The notes beneath the pieces are model-generated. The model had not been told where the DNA came from. It ran no database searches and worked only from the letters and a program-made list of their open reading frames with translations. From Gigaspora rosea (Eukaryota; Glomeromycota; Glomeromycetes; Diversisporales; Gigasporaceae): a stretch of 64,000 bases of DNA. Shown here piece after piece: positions 11,252 through 21,243 of the stretch. Made by a program: the position numbers and the translations under genes. The stretch lies in NCBI GenBank assembly GCA_003550325.1, contig QKWP01000854.1:1-64000 (forward strand). Direction: 5' to 3'. The stretch's first letter is position 1. Each line of letters opens with the position of its first letter.

Positions 11252-11559
11252 GAAAAAAAAATTTTTTTTCTAAATTCGCCACAATACCTCTATAACCTTA
11301 AATTTTTTGATTTTGGTACTGTGTACAAAAACGATGATCTTGTACCGATATACAAATCATGCATTCTTATTTTTGTATTAGATTTATTCTATATATGTTG
11401 TACTATTAGTGGTTTAAATTTCAAAGTTCTATATTGGGTTAATAAAAAGTTTTCCTTGTAGCATACTTAACTTCGCCATAATACCCCTACTCCCCTTAAT
11501 TGTATTTTTTTAATAATATATACTTTATTAAAGATGTATAGACACTATAGACACTATGA

Positions 11560-13570
11560 ACATGGATATGGACAAGCCAAAAAAAAGTATAGGCATAGTA
11601 AACATGATATCACTGGCCAGGAGTGATAAATTCATTTATGGAGTTTTCTTCTATTTTTTGCTATATAATCGAATCAGTTTCAGTTTGTATTTGAGCAAGA
11701 GCTTTATTAATAGTATATTCTTTATTATAAGATAGAGCAGGGGTAGAAACAAGTTATACATAATTAAATTATTGATATTATTATTTTAATTATTTTCATT
11801 AAGAAATTTATTTACTTTATCATAGAGTTCATCTTGAAGTTGTAGAAGTTAACTGCTAGTAGAGCTATTATCAAGTAAAGAATATAGTACATTAAACTCA
11901 ATATTAATATTTTATTTATTGTTAAGGTGAGGTCATGTCTTTGGATTTATTGGATGCATATTAATTGTTACATTATATTGCTTACAATCTTTATACTATC
12001 TACTAAGTACTAAGACTTGGACTATTTTATCCATAACCTAAACCTACCAGAGCCTACCGTACTCTCATTTGTATAGCTAGCCTGGTTTTTGACGTTCCTT
12101 TTCCCCAACCAATAGTCAGTATTCACATATACACCACTTTACCCATATTTCCTAATAGCATTACTTCCAATTTAGTGTATGTGATTCCAGGTAGGTGCTT
12201 TCTGCTTCCAAATTGGTATACCCAGTTCCTTACTGGCATACTTCTCGGGATGGGAGTTCATATCTCAAGCTATGCAGCTGCCTCTACTCTACCACATTGG
12301 GTAAATATCTCAAGCCTGCATGCTGCCACAACTAGCCAATTTTTCTGTGCCTTGAAGACATAGAATTTAACATTCCGAATTCAGAAATATATAAACGACT
12401 GTGCTCCCCACTATAATGACGAGTATCCAGGCATGTTTTGCTGAAGCTTCCAGCCCCAGATATAGTTGGATGGCATTATGAGGCTCGGCCAACCTAACTT
12501 TTATACAACTACATGCACTTATACCAGCTATAGCCATTATTGGTAGTCCCAGATCCTCTTAACATCCTAAGACTTCCATATGGGTGTACTCAGTAAAGTA
12601 CATTGAACATTTTATGAACATCTTGAACATTTTTTCAAATTAAAATTACTTAAAATTTTATTAAAATTATCTATTTTACTTTTTTTAAAAATAAATCCAG
12701 CATCTAAAAAAATATATAAGATATATTTATTAAATTAATTCATTAATTATTTAAGCCTTGGATATAGGCTTGGACAAAAAATATAGTATTGGACACATCC
12801 AATAACAATACTGGGTGCACCTGGAGCTCTATTGGGCTTTGGCATATACAACATTAATATTTTATAATAGCAATTGTTTACTTTTAGCTAGTAAAGTGCA
12901 TGTTAAATCTTAGTCTGTCTAATATTAAAATTTCTGAAAGCTTGTTGTCCTTTTTAAGACTGCCAATAAACAATTAATATCCCTAAGAATAGGAGATACT
13001 AAAAAGTCATATCACAAATTCTCTTATATCTGAAAAAAATTAATTACATTTCTGCAATAACTATATTGTTCTCTATATAAATAATAAACAGATACAGTAC
13101 AACAGTACAACAGAAAAAATCTGAGCTATTAATATTTTTTAATTTCAGTAAGAAGACCTTTTAGTTTATTAGACACATTACTGGTATCTATATTATTTTT
13201 TGCTAAAAATTTTTTATTTCACTATTTTTAGTGTGCAGTGTCAATATTCTTACATAACAAGTGTTATTGATGAAAACTATGCTTTGCATGTAGAACAAAA
13301 GATATGCTTACATTTATTCATTTTGTTATGAAATTTTTTTAGAAGCTTATGATCAGAATCTGATAACTGTTGAACACTTAATATATTTTTAGGAATCACT
13401 TCAGTTTCAGTTATATTTCTGTTTTCGAGTTCAATTAGCTCCTAAAATCTAATATTTTTTTTGTTACATATGTTCTTGTGCTTTTGCAAGCCATTTGCTA
13501 CATTCTTTAGCAGTTTCTAGTTTTTTCCTTTTTTGATGTTTTAGTATATTATGTTTGTGATATAAATACA
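11560..13570 (-). pseudogene. Decayed Helitron helicase, N-terminal part
   Basis: Reading the minus strand from about 13560: ILKHQKRKKLETAKECSKWL, then SDSDHKLLKKFHNKMNKCKH with IFCSTCKA (a Cys pair), then KGLLTEIKKILIAQIF and YSYCRNVINFF, and near 11690 NSINEFITPG. These match, in order, the N-terminal region of Helitron-type helicases as I remember them from AM-fungal genomes (the part before Helitron_like_N). Stops and frame changes are frequent. The piece between about 11990 and 12620 is richer in GC and does not fit the protein, so it may be a further insertion. The segment continues across the pogo insertion into 6262-8640. Confidence 0.7.
11990..12620. other. GC-richer unexplained block inside the helicase remnant
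   Basis: This roughly 600-bp stretch has more C and G than its surroundings. Read on the minus strand, a short part (AAGGAACTGGGTATACC, GGAAGCAGAAAG) is reminiscent of the SINE body at 29506-30563, but the similarity is weak. The 62-aa ORF at 12175 has no recognisable domain. It may be an old diverged SINE or another non-autonomous insert. Confidence 0.3.
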
Positions 13571-13733
13571 ATTATTCAAAGTTTCATTTTTTTGCCTTTA
13601 CATTTTCAAGCTTGACTACTCATCTTTTAATTATTACAAAAACTTTATGAGCTGATTATTGGTTGTTACAAATTATTTGTGAGATAAGTATTTATTAAAT
13701 TTAAAAATAAAATGAAGTTTAAGAATTTTAATA

Positions 13734-13869
13734 CTGTATTCTTCTGAAAATAAGCACTCTTTTTTTGCACATAATGCTGGCCAAGGCTGGCATAATACCG
13801 GCCAAAATTAACATAATATAGGCCAGAGGTGCTTATTTTTGGGTAGTGCTTATTTTTGAAGGAATACTG
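13734..13869. mobile_element. 136-bp TA-flanked MITE
   Basis: The left end CTGTATTCTTCTGAAAATAA and the right end (inverted CAGTATTCCTTCAAAAATAA) are inverted repeats, and both continue into GCAC. TA flanks both sides (13732-13733, 13870-13871). GGCCA motifs occupy the centre. Size, TIR and TA duplication fit a Tc1/mariner-derived MITE. It ends ten bases before the LTR element begins. Confidence 0.75.
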
Positions 13870-13879
13870 TAATTACTAT

Positions 13880-14382
13880 TGTTACAGTACCGGAAGCCTT
13901 CTTTAATTCCGATAGAGTAACAATCACACGGCTCCTGAGATCCCTTACTTTGGGCGTGAAGCGGTGTGCAAGAGGGAAGTATAGTTTCTTTTATGTCTGT
14001 AAGAAACTACACACTTCTCTATGGCAGTTCGGTATAAAAAACAAGAGATAATAGACAGTTTATTAATTTAACAAGAGGGCTATTCCAAGGTGTCTGTTCC
14101 TTAGAAATCCCAAGAGTTTATTAATAATAAGAGAGGAGGATAATAAATATAAAGGTAAAGATAAAATACAACTCCTGGATCTGTCTAAAACTAAAGGAAA
14201 TAAGGCAGGTTTATATATCTATTGAGCTAAGCGTCGCTAAGCGGCATTAAGCGTCACTAAGCGTCACTAAGTGTCAATTTTGTATATCACTATCACTAAA
14301 TACAGTTATTACAGAATTTCCTAATTAAGTTCTAATTTTTCAACTAATTTCTACCAAAATTACTAAAACCTATTCTATAACA
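13880..14382 (-). repeat. LTR (3' LTR of the minus-strand element)
   Basis: 503 bp, with five units of the 10-bp motif TAAGCGTCAC at 14228-14277. Terminal TGTTA and TAACA are intact. The polypurine tract lies immediately to its right at 14383-14396. Confidence 0.85.
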
Positions 14383-14783
14383 TTTCACTCCCCTTTAAGA
14401 ACGAACTCTGTGAGTTCCTAAATCTAATAAATTTTGTAAAATCTAAAACAAAAGAATGTAATATTTAATTACAAAATTCATATCTGTGTCTAAAAATTAA
14501 AAAAATAAAGTCTTTGTCCATTGTCTTTTCTGATTAATTGTTTAATGCATGCTTCGTGTAGCTTCGAAGTAAGTGGCTCAGTTAATCGTTAGTGCATATG
14601 GATTTTTTGCGGTTCCGGTCTATCACGACTTATAGTACGGTATAACGTCATGATCATGGTATAATTACTACGTTACACTGGAAGATCATGTGTAATATTA
14701 AATTACAAATTTTTCCGGTTAACACATGTTAACTTCTTTTCTTCTATAGAGCACCGATCTTATAACCATCGTCGTTCTTGGAG

Positions 14784-15586
14784 TCATAGTTTAGTCTTGG
14801 AGTCGACGTTCTTGAATCTTATAGACTTCGTCGTAGTAGTTGGTGTCTTCGGGTGTCTTTGGCATCGTCGTTTTTCGAGATCGACGCATTTTTGCAATCT
14901 TGTTGTAGGCGGGTCTACATTGTGGAGGTAGGTACCAGTTTTGATATTTTTCGCTTTGGGAGGTCTAAGCTGTAGTTCAACAAGGTCTTTCATTCGTGCA
15001 GTTCGTCCTTCCTTCCAGGTTTTGTTTAGTCGTCGGTATTTCGGCAGGAGTCGATCTTGACGTTTGTACAACTTTCTTGTTGAGTCTTTTGCAAGATGGT
15101 CGTCCGATTTTTGTTGATTGCGGAGCTTGCTTGTGGAGTCTTTACTAGTATAGCCGGTTTGTCTAATTCTTGCTAGCAGGTAGTTTTAATGAGCCTTGTC
15201 TTTCTTTACGAGGTCTTGGGCTCGAGTCTTGTTACTCTGGTGGTGCCAGTTTTGATTTCTTTATCTTGGGAGGTCTTGTCTTGGGGTCTCCGACGTAGGC
15301 GAGGTATGGGTTTTCTCTTTGACTTCGAAGGTTTTCTGTCTTTGGGTGTGGTTCATATCTTGCTTTGTCGAGTCCTGGGTCTGGAACTTGACACTTCGTC
15401 AGATCTTCGTTGGTATTCTTGTGTGGGTCCTTGCACTGGAGGTAGCTTTGGGTTGGTCTTGATCAACTTCTTTGGTATGGTGCTTGGTACGTTCTGAAAA
15501 GGTCTTGTCTTGTGGTCCATTTCGTCGTGGTTATCAAATTCGGTGGTTTTGGTAAGTCTGGGTCTAATTCTTTCGTTGAACTTCAC
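14784..15586 (-). pseudogene. Basic low-complexity ORF pair inside the LTR element
   Basis: Two minus-strand ORFs, 15586-15353 and 15071-14784, encode Lys/Arg/Pro/Thr-rich peptides with no recognisable domain. The DNA between and around them is biased (GTCTTG repeats on the plus strand), so composition alone may keep these frames open. Their position inside the LTR element suggests a decayed gag-like region, but no zinc knuckle is seen. Confidence 0.25.
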
Positions 15587-16910
15587 TTCACTTCTCAGAG
15601 GGTCTTGTTTTGCTCCACTATACTAGGTCAGGTCTTTGTGGATACGAAGTAATTGTTCAGTCTTGCATTCCATTTTAGTGTCAGCTAAGTAAAAAAATTT
15701 TTTTTCTTTTTTTTTTTTTAATAATTTATTAGGAACTTGAAGCAAATCATCTAATTCTTTATTTAATAGAACGAATTAGGTTTGGTGAATCGGTTGGAAG
15801 CCGGGATCTTTAGAAAAGTCGAAGTTATGGATAGAGGTTAAATCCTGGAGCCAAGGGAGATTTGGTGAATCTAAAATGTGTGTGTTCGTTTTTGGGATTT
15901 GACTGTCTTCATTTCATCGGAGGTACTGGTGGTCCAAATTCGGCAGAATGTTTACGAATTCAGTCGTTCAACTTAGAATTTTCCAAAGGCGACTGGAGGT
16001 ACATACTCGTATTACATCTGTTGGAATGTGGTTAGCAGAGATAAAGTGTTAGGGTTAGTAGGGGGAATTGGATTTTGGACTAAATGTAGAGTATAGTGAT
16101 AGGTTGGTAAGGTAAATTTGGGGTTTAGTTCAAGAAAATAGGATTGATGGTGGAGACGGGTTTGTAAGTAGGTAAAGGTTTTTAGAGATAAAATCGGAGG
16201 GTTAGAAACAGATTGTTAAGGAGGTGGAATTCAAATAGTTGTTTAGTGTTAGATTTGGGACAAGGATTCAGAAATTATGTAGAGAATTTGGAAGGTGTTG
16301 ATAGTTAGAATGGGGGTTTCGAATGGATGGGTTTTCGTGATTTGTAATTAGGTAAAATTGGATTTTTAAAAAAAATATTAAACAAATAAAAATTAATGTA
16401 ATTAAATAAATAAATAAATTAGTATATTAAATAAATGCGCATAAGAAAAAAAATTGTCTTGCTATAGCATATATCATGAGTATTAAAAATCGAAAAATGT
16501 GTAAAATTCGTTGCTTCGCTCTGCGATAGCATATATGTCATGTGACACCGTAAACTTCCTAATTTGGGCATTTTCAGCATATTTCAAAATCGAATAATGT
16601 CTTATGTAGTATAATTATATTAATTCATTCAAGCATTCCTTGCCTCAATTCAGTTAGAATTTGTTTCCTTTCGATAAATATAACAATAATGTAAAATAAT
16701 ATTTTAAGCCTTTGCCTCAACTCAACCAGAGTTGGATCCCAAAAAAAAATATAATTTACAAAAATTCTGTGTCTAAAATAAATTACTGATTCTCCAAAAG
16801 ATAAAATAAAATGTCCATTACTATTCTAATTTAGAATAATTCCAAAGCCAGTTATCCAAAAAGAAAAGTCCATGAATAATTTTAAGAGAGTAAAAAAAGT
16901 GTTAATTTGT

Positions 16911-17147
16911 TTAAACAAGAAGTTTAGCTATTAAGCTGCAAAGTTGAACTATAATTGTCCAGGTTTCAAGTGAAAAAGAATGATTGCTTTCTATTAAAAG
17001 AGCTGAAACTGACTTCACTATTCCATTCCATTGTTGGTAAAGTTGTTGTTTCTCTTGTTGTTGCTTTTGTTTTGAGAATCTTTTATATTGAATCTTTTTC
17101 CAAAAATAATATCCTTTGGATATCCTGTTCCTAAAGAAGAATACCAT
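16911..17147 (-). CDS. Small ORF downstream of the primer binding site (78 aa)
   Basis: This minus-strand ORF starts 56 bp after the putative primer binding site, where gag normally begins. The product is basic and Gln-rich in the first half (RFSKQKQQQEKQQLYQQW) and hydrophobic at the end (SLIAKLLV). No family was recognised. It may be the remaining start of gag or a chance ORF. Confidence 0.25.
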   Translation of the reverse strand: MVFFFRNRISKGYYFWKKIQYKRFSKQKQQQEKQQLYQQWNGIVKSVSALLIESNHSFSLETWTIIVQLCSLIAKLLV

Positions 17148-17219
17148 AATGGAAATAATCTCTAACTGTTTTTAAATGATTTCCAATTGTTTTTAATATT
17201 TCTGCCAGAAGGCACCAAA

Positions 17220-17773
17220 TGTTACAGTACCGGAAGCCTTCTTTAATTCCGATAGAGTAACAATCACATGGCTCTTGAGATCCCTTACTTTGGGCGTAAA
17301 GCGGTGTGCAAGAGGGAAGTATAGTTTCTTTTATGTCTGTAAGAAACTACACACTTCTCTGAGGCAGTTCGGTATAAAACAACAAGAGATAATACACAGT
17401 TTATTAATTTAACAAGAGGGCTATTCCAAGGTGTCTGTTCCTTAGAAATCCCAAGAGTTTATTAATAATAAGAGAGGAGNTCTGTCTAAAACTAAAGGAA
17501 ATAAGGCAGGTTTATATATCTATTGAGCTAAGCGTCGCTAAGCGGCATTAAGCGTCACTAAGCGTCATTAAGCGTCACTAAACATCATTAAGCATCACTA
17601 AGCGTCACTAAGCATCACTAAGCATCACCAAGCGTCACTAAGCGTCACTAAGCGTCACTAAGTGTCAATTTTGTATATCACTATCACTAAATACAGTTAT
17701 TACAGAATTTCCTAATTAAGTTCTAATTTTTCAACTAATTTCTACCAAAATTACTAAAACCTATTCTATAACA
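17220..17773 (-). repeat. LTR (5' LTR of the minus-strand element)
   Basis: 554 bp. It differs from the other LTR by having about 14 instead of 5 units of the 10-bp motif (17529-17668) and by a single N at 17480, where the other LTR has about 41 more bases. Apart from these differences the copies look nearly identical. Confidence 0.85.
17480..17480. other. Assembly gap (single N) in LTR
   Basis: The N replaces about 41 bases present at the same place in the other LTR, GATAATAAATATAAAGG onward. It marks a joined gap, not one unknown base. Confidence 0.85.
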
Positions 17774-17780
17774 CTATTTA

Positions 17781-20040
17781 TGTGATTTATTAGATATTGT
17801 ACTCTATAGAAAAATTTATACTCAGGTTCCCAGCAACATGTATTATTCTCTAAAATTTATACTTGATACATCAATAATACTTTGTATTTACAGTATATAG
17901 AAAACATTTACATAGTTATTTATTGTATTCTTGCAAAATTTTAAAAGAATTTGGTGTTTCTGAATTTATTTCAGTTTTATATAAATTTGAATTAATGACT
18001 AGGAAAATTTAGATTTAAGATAATTAGGAGTGACTTAACAAAGAATTTGAGTAACAAATAAATATTTACTAATTAATTAATTAATTATTATTTGTTGCAT
18101 AAAATATTTTTCATCAGCCATGTATAAAAAGTGAGAGGTCATCTATAAAACATAAGCCAAAGAAATAAGAGTCTTTGGGTCCCTTTTATTTTTTGATTTC
18201 AAACATTTAATAAACAAATTCAAGTATTTATATTATTTTTTTTTTAAAAAAAAGCAACTTTTTGAGACTTTATTTTGTATAAATGTTATTAACTTTTTTT
18301 GGGGTTGGACTTTATACATGCTTTGCTAAAGTAAATAAATTATACATAAAGCTGTTTAGATTATAAATCTATATACAATAACATATTGTTTAAGTACTAT
18401 AACATATTGTTTATAGAATTTTGGTTAGCAATTATTATAGAATTACAGTTAAACTGACTGCAGATCTTCATGAGAACCTTCAATTCTAGATTTTGATTGG
18501 CTTTTTCTGACTAATATTGCATGAACATGTATTCAAATGTGTTCAAACAAATGAGTTCTTACTATTCTTTGGACAACAAATTACTATATATATATATATG
18601 GGTGGTCGAAAGTAGAAACCAAGAAAATTGGATAATCACAAGTTTTGAGATAATTAGTAAAACATATTTGTTATACAAAAACAAAACAACCTCTAAAAAT
18701 AACAATTCTGTATTATAAACCTGTTTGTTATTCAATTGATTAGCTAATTTTTTATAGATCTACCAATAAAAATTGTGTGATATTAGATGTTAATCTATTT
18801 TTAGACCTTGCTATTTTACTATTTAAAAGCTATTAAATGACTATAACTTTAAATTTAACTAATTAATTATGTTTTGTTATTAAATAAAAAAGATTCAGTT
18901 TTAAAAAAATATATTTAATTTAAAAGCTTATTTTTTAAAAATTCATTGGTTTCTACTTTTAATTGCTATATGTATATAAAATCTAATATGAATCTTAAAC
19001 CTAAAATTAGAAGGTTCTTATAAAGCCAGATTCAAACACAGGCTTCAGGGTTTCAAATCTACAAACTTTGAATAGGCATTACCTTTAATGTAGCTTTTGT
19101 TTGTTCATGAACATAACTTGCTCATATTCATTAATAATACTATATCAGATATATAGTCATTTCTCTCTTATCCGAACAGGCGATTTTGTTTGGTATAGAA
19201 TTCATATCAAAAAGTCTCCGAGTAAAAAAAAAAAGAAAAAGAAAAACAAACCAGAGAAAGAAACCACATAATCAATAAACTAAACTTTATGAAATAACAA
19301 TATTTTACATAATTAATATGAGTAACATGATTAATGACCACTCCCGGATAATACCGTTATCAGGTAGAAAATGTAGATGACATTGGGACAGCATCATTTA
19401 GCGGCCATTTGATTGACTCAGATCATGCCGCAAAGCGGCATGATCTAACAAATGGTCGTAAATGATGCTGACTCAATATCATCTACATTCTACCTGATAA
19501 CTATTTATTATCAATTCAACTAACTAAACAATAAAATTACAAAAAAAAGGTAATCTAAAAATATTATGGCATAAATTCTCTAAATAGAAAGAAAGCAGAA
19601 GCGTTATTTTAAATTTTGACTTGAATTAATCTTAATTCGCCAAAATTCAAAATTACACCCTGCCCACTATTTAGAAAACGGCATTCACTTACACAATCAC
19701 TTATTTTTCTAATAAATTATTAAAAATTCATATGTTCGTTTACAAATACAATTGTAAATTTTACCTACAGCTATACTTTGCACTATAGCGTTCTGGTCTA
19801 CTTCACTTTCTGCGAAAGCAAAGATAAAAACAATCAACTATATACAAAACTTAATCTTGTAAGGCAGTAAATTTCTTTTTTGCTTAGAAATTTTCATCAC
19901 TAAAGGCAGTTAATAGTATTAACAAATTAACGCATAAATTTAATAAAACTGCATTTTACAGATTTAAATCACAATAACAGATAAAAAAGCATTAAAATAC
20001 ATTCGAAACTTAATCCTAATTGTTAACTAAAAATAAGCAA
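17781..20040. other. AT-rich intergenic region
   Basis: No gene was recognised. A possible MITE lies between about 18598 and 18962, where AAAGTAGAAACCAA recurs inverted (TTGGTTTCTACTTT). A foldback element is listed separately at 19357-19500. The rest is AT-rich spacer. Confidence 0.4.
19357..19500. mobile_element. Near-perfect 144-bp hairpin (foldback MITE)
   Basis: The two arms, TTATCAGGTAGAAAATGTAG and CTACATTCTACCTGATAA at the ends and GATCATGCCGC-AAA-GCGGCATGATC in the middle, pair along nearly their entire length. Central stem sequences CATCATTTAGCGGCCATTTG and CAAATGGTCGTAAATGATG also pair. No coding capacity. Confidence 0.8.
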
Positions 20041-20589
20041 TTGCCCTATAAAAAAAGTGGTCCGGGGTGTGGTACGGGTTGTGTCTGGAATCCACGGAAT
20101 GGCACGGTCGGAGTGGTACGTATAGAGCTGTTGACGGAATATCACGGTAAAAAGTGGTACGGGGGGAGGTGGCACGTTATGACACGTCATACGTAATGGC
20201 ACCTTCATTTCACGGAATGATACGAGTCGAAGGTGGTACGTGTTAAAGATGCCTGACGAAATGTTTTTTGCGATGACGAAATGGTTTCGTCATGGTTTCG
20301 TCATGACGAAACCTTGACGATTGACGAAACCCCGACGATTGACGAAACCTATGACGAATTAACGAAATCTATGACGAATTGACGAAACATATGACGAATT
20401 GACGAAACATATGACGAATTGACGAAACCTTGACAAACCTTTAACAATTGATAAACCTTGATAAATCGATTCAGGAACCCCCTTTAGCATAATGATCTTG
20501 GATGCCATAACCTTAAATTGTTTCAAAAGAATGTTATTTCATTATAAGGTTTCATTAGCTTTTTTCTTTTTTCTTCTTTCGCATGTCAT

Positions 20590-20904
20590 GTGTTCAAATT
20601 TATGTCGGGTTGATCCGGAATAGTCAAAATTGTGCACGCGTTTATTTCATATTCCGGATAACTCCGACATATATTCCGAACATGTGCGAAGAAGTAAGAT
20701 ACTTGAAAACCAATGTTTAAATCGACCTTGATGCACTAATTAAAAATGACTGGAATGAAATGTTACATTTAATGAGCACCAATCTATCGCTGTAGTCTCC
20801 AACAACAACACCTTAACCTTAAACTTCTATCTTTACGCGCTTTGTTTATTTACAAAATTTAATTTCCTTTTTTGATTTGTTATTCGTAAATAAGTAAAAT
20901 CACG
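20590..20904 (+). promoter_or_regulatory. Dispersed promoter-like block, copy 1
   Basis: Conserved words, in order: ATTCCGAACATGTGCGAAGA, AAATCGACCTTGATGCACTA, ATTAAAAATGACTGGAATG, ACCTTAACCTTAAAC (telobox-like), TTACGCGCTTTGTTTATTT, AATAAGTAAAATCACG, and then the ATG at 20905. The same order recurs on the minus strand at about 52960-52740 and partly at 57430-57600. Each time the block looks like an upstream region rather than coding sequence. Confidence 0.5.
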
Positions 20905-21140
20905 ATGGATAACGAGAATGCAATGGATATCTTAATATGTATGTATATATTGTTTTCCAACCTATATTTATGCTCTATCGCTGCTATTAATTGTGCATTA
21001 TCGCCTGTTCTGTTAAAACATCGTTTTTTTTAGCTCTTATCATTATTGACCGCGGCTTTCCTATGAAATTGCCTAAAAGGTTAATTAGGTTATATTCTTC
21101 AGATTGTGATACTATATTAGACCCTTTTACGGGTTATTAA
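20905..21140 (+). pseudogene. Fragment of a bacterial-type DNA (N6-adenine/N4-cytosine) methyltransferase, two exons
   Basis: Exon 1 (20905-20938) reads MDNENAMDILI and ends at a GTATGT donor. A 95-bp intron ends in TTTTTTTAG at 21033. Exon 2 (21034-21140) gives GFPMKLPKRLIRLYSSD then CDTILDPFTGY and a TAA. Splicing keeps the frame open. The second exon strongly resembles the conserved C-terminal block of beta-type N6A/N4C DNA methyltransferases (P-x-LP-RLIRLYS, then GDTVLDPFxGSGTT, the SAM-binding motif). The stop falls just where GTT would follow, and the catalytic DPPY-type motif is absent, so this is a truncated, inactive remnant. It sits inside a transposon behind a promoter-like block. 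The alternative is a chance similarity of about 30 residues. Confidence 0.55.
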
Positions 21141-21242
21141 AACACTTCTTAATTTTTATAAACGTATGAATATAACTCATAAGGCTTCGTCATAGGTTTC
21201 GTCAGTTCGTCATAGGTTTCGTCAATTCGTCATAGGTTTCGT

Positions 21243-21243
21243 N
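21243..21243. other. Assembly gap (single N) joining two versions of the locus
   Basis: Bases 21244-21425 repeat 20062-20244 almost exactly, then diverge from it. The left side of the N stops inside the right arm of the nested element. See findings for the interpretation. Confidence 0.8.

Larger units (their letters stand above)
8748..11496 (+). mobile_element. Intact pogo/Tc1-mariner-type transposon, 2749 bp
   Basis: The termini are perfect 25-bp inverted repeats beginning AGGGGAGTAGGGGTATTATG, flanked by TA on both sides (8746-8747 and 11497-11498), the duplication expected for Tc1/mariner elements. The core GGTATTATGGCGAA is repeated inside the element near 8777 and 9119 and, inverted and slightly changed, near 11274. 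These are likely extra transposase binding sites. A single uninterrupted transposase ORF fills the middle. Perfect TIRs, the TA duplication and an open ORF indicate a recent and possibly still active insertion. It landed in the decayed Helitron helicase. Confidence 0.93.
13880..17773 (-). mobile_element. Non-autonomous LTR retrotransposon, 3.9 kb, minus orientation
   Basis: Two near-identical repeats, 13880-14382 and 17220-17773, begin TGTTACAGTACCGG and end TTCTATAACA, with TGTTA/TAACA termini. CTAT flanks both sides (13876-13879, 17774-17777), a likely 4-bp target duplication. Next to the left LTR the minus strand reads AAAGGGGAGTGAAA, a polypurine tract. Next to the right LTR it reads TTTGGTGCCTTCTGGCAG, a plausible primer binding site. 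The element therefore points leftward. The 2.8 kb interior has no reverse transcriptase or integrase, only short ORFs rich in Lys, Arg, Pro and Thr, as in large non-autonomous (LARD-like) elements. Confidence 0.85.
20250..21242. mobile_element. Nested insertion with arms of tandem CGAAACCTATGA repeats
   Basis: The left arm at 20250-20460 consists of repeats such as TATGACGAATTGACGAAACA. The right arm at 21180-21242 is the same repeat inverted (TTCGTCATAGGTTTCGTC) and is cut off by the N at 21243. An element with tandem-repeat TIRs was inserted in the CCCTATAA transposon. Its interior carries a promoter-like block and the methyltransferase remnant. The right end and target duplication are lost in the gap. 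Confidence 0.65.

Noticed and set aside
12175..12363. 62-aa ORF in a GC-richer block
   Set aside because: No domain, no homology that I recognise, and it lies in an apparent insertion. Not called a gene.
15189..15497. 102-aa plus-strand ORF in the LTR element
   Set aside because: Arises from GTCTTG-rich composition. It is antisense to the element's orientation and has no domain.
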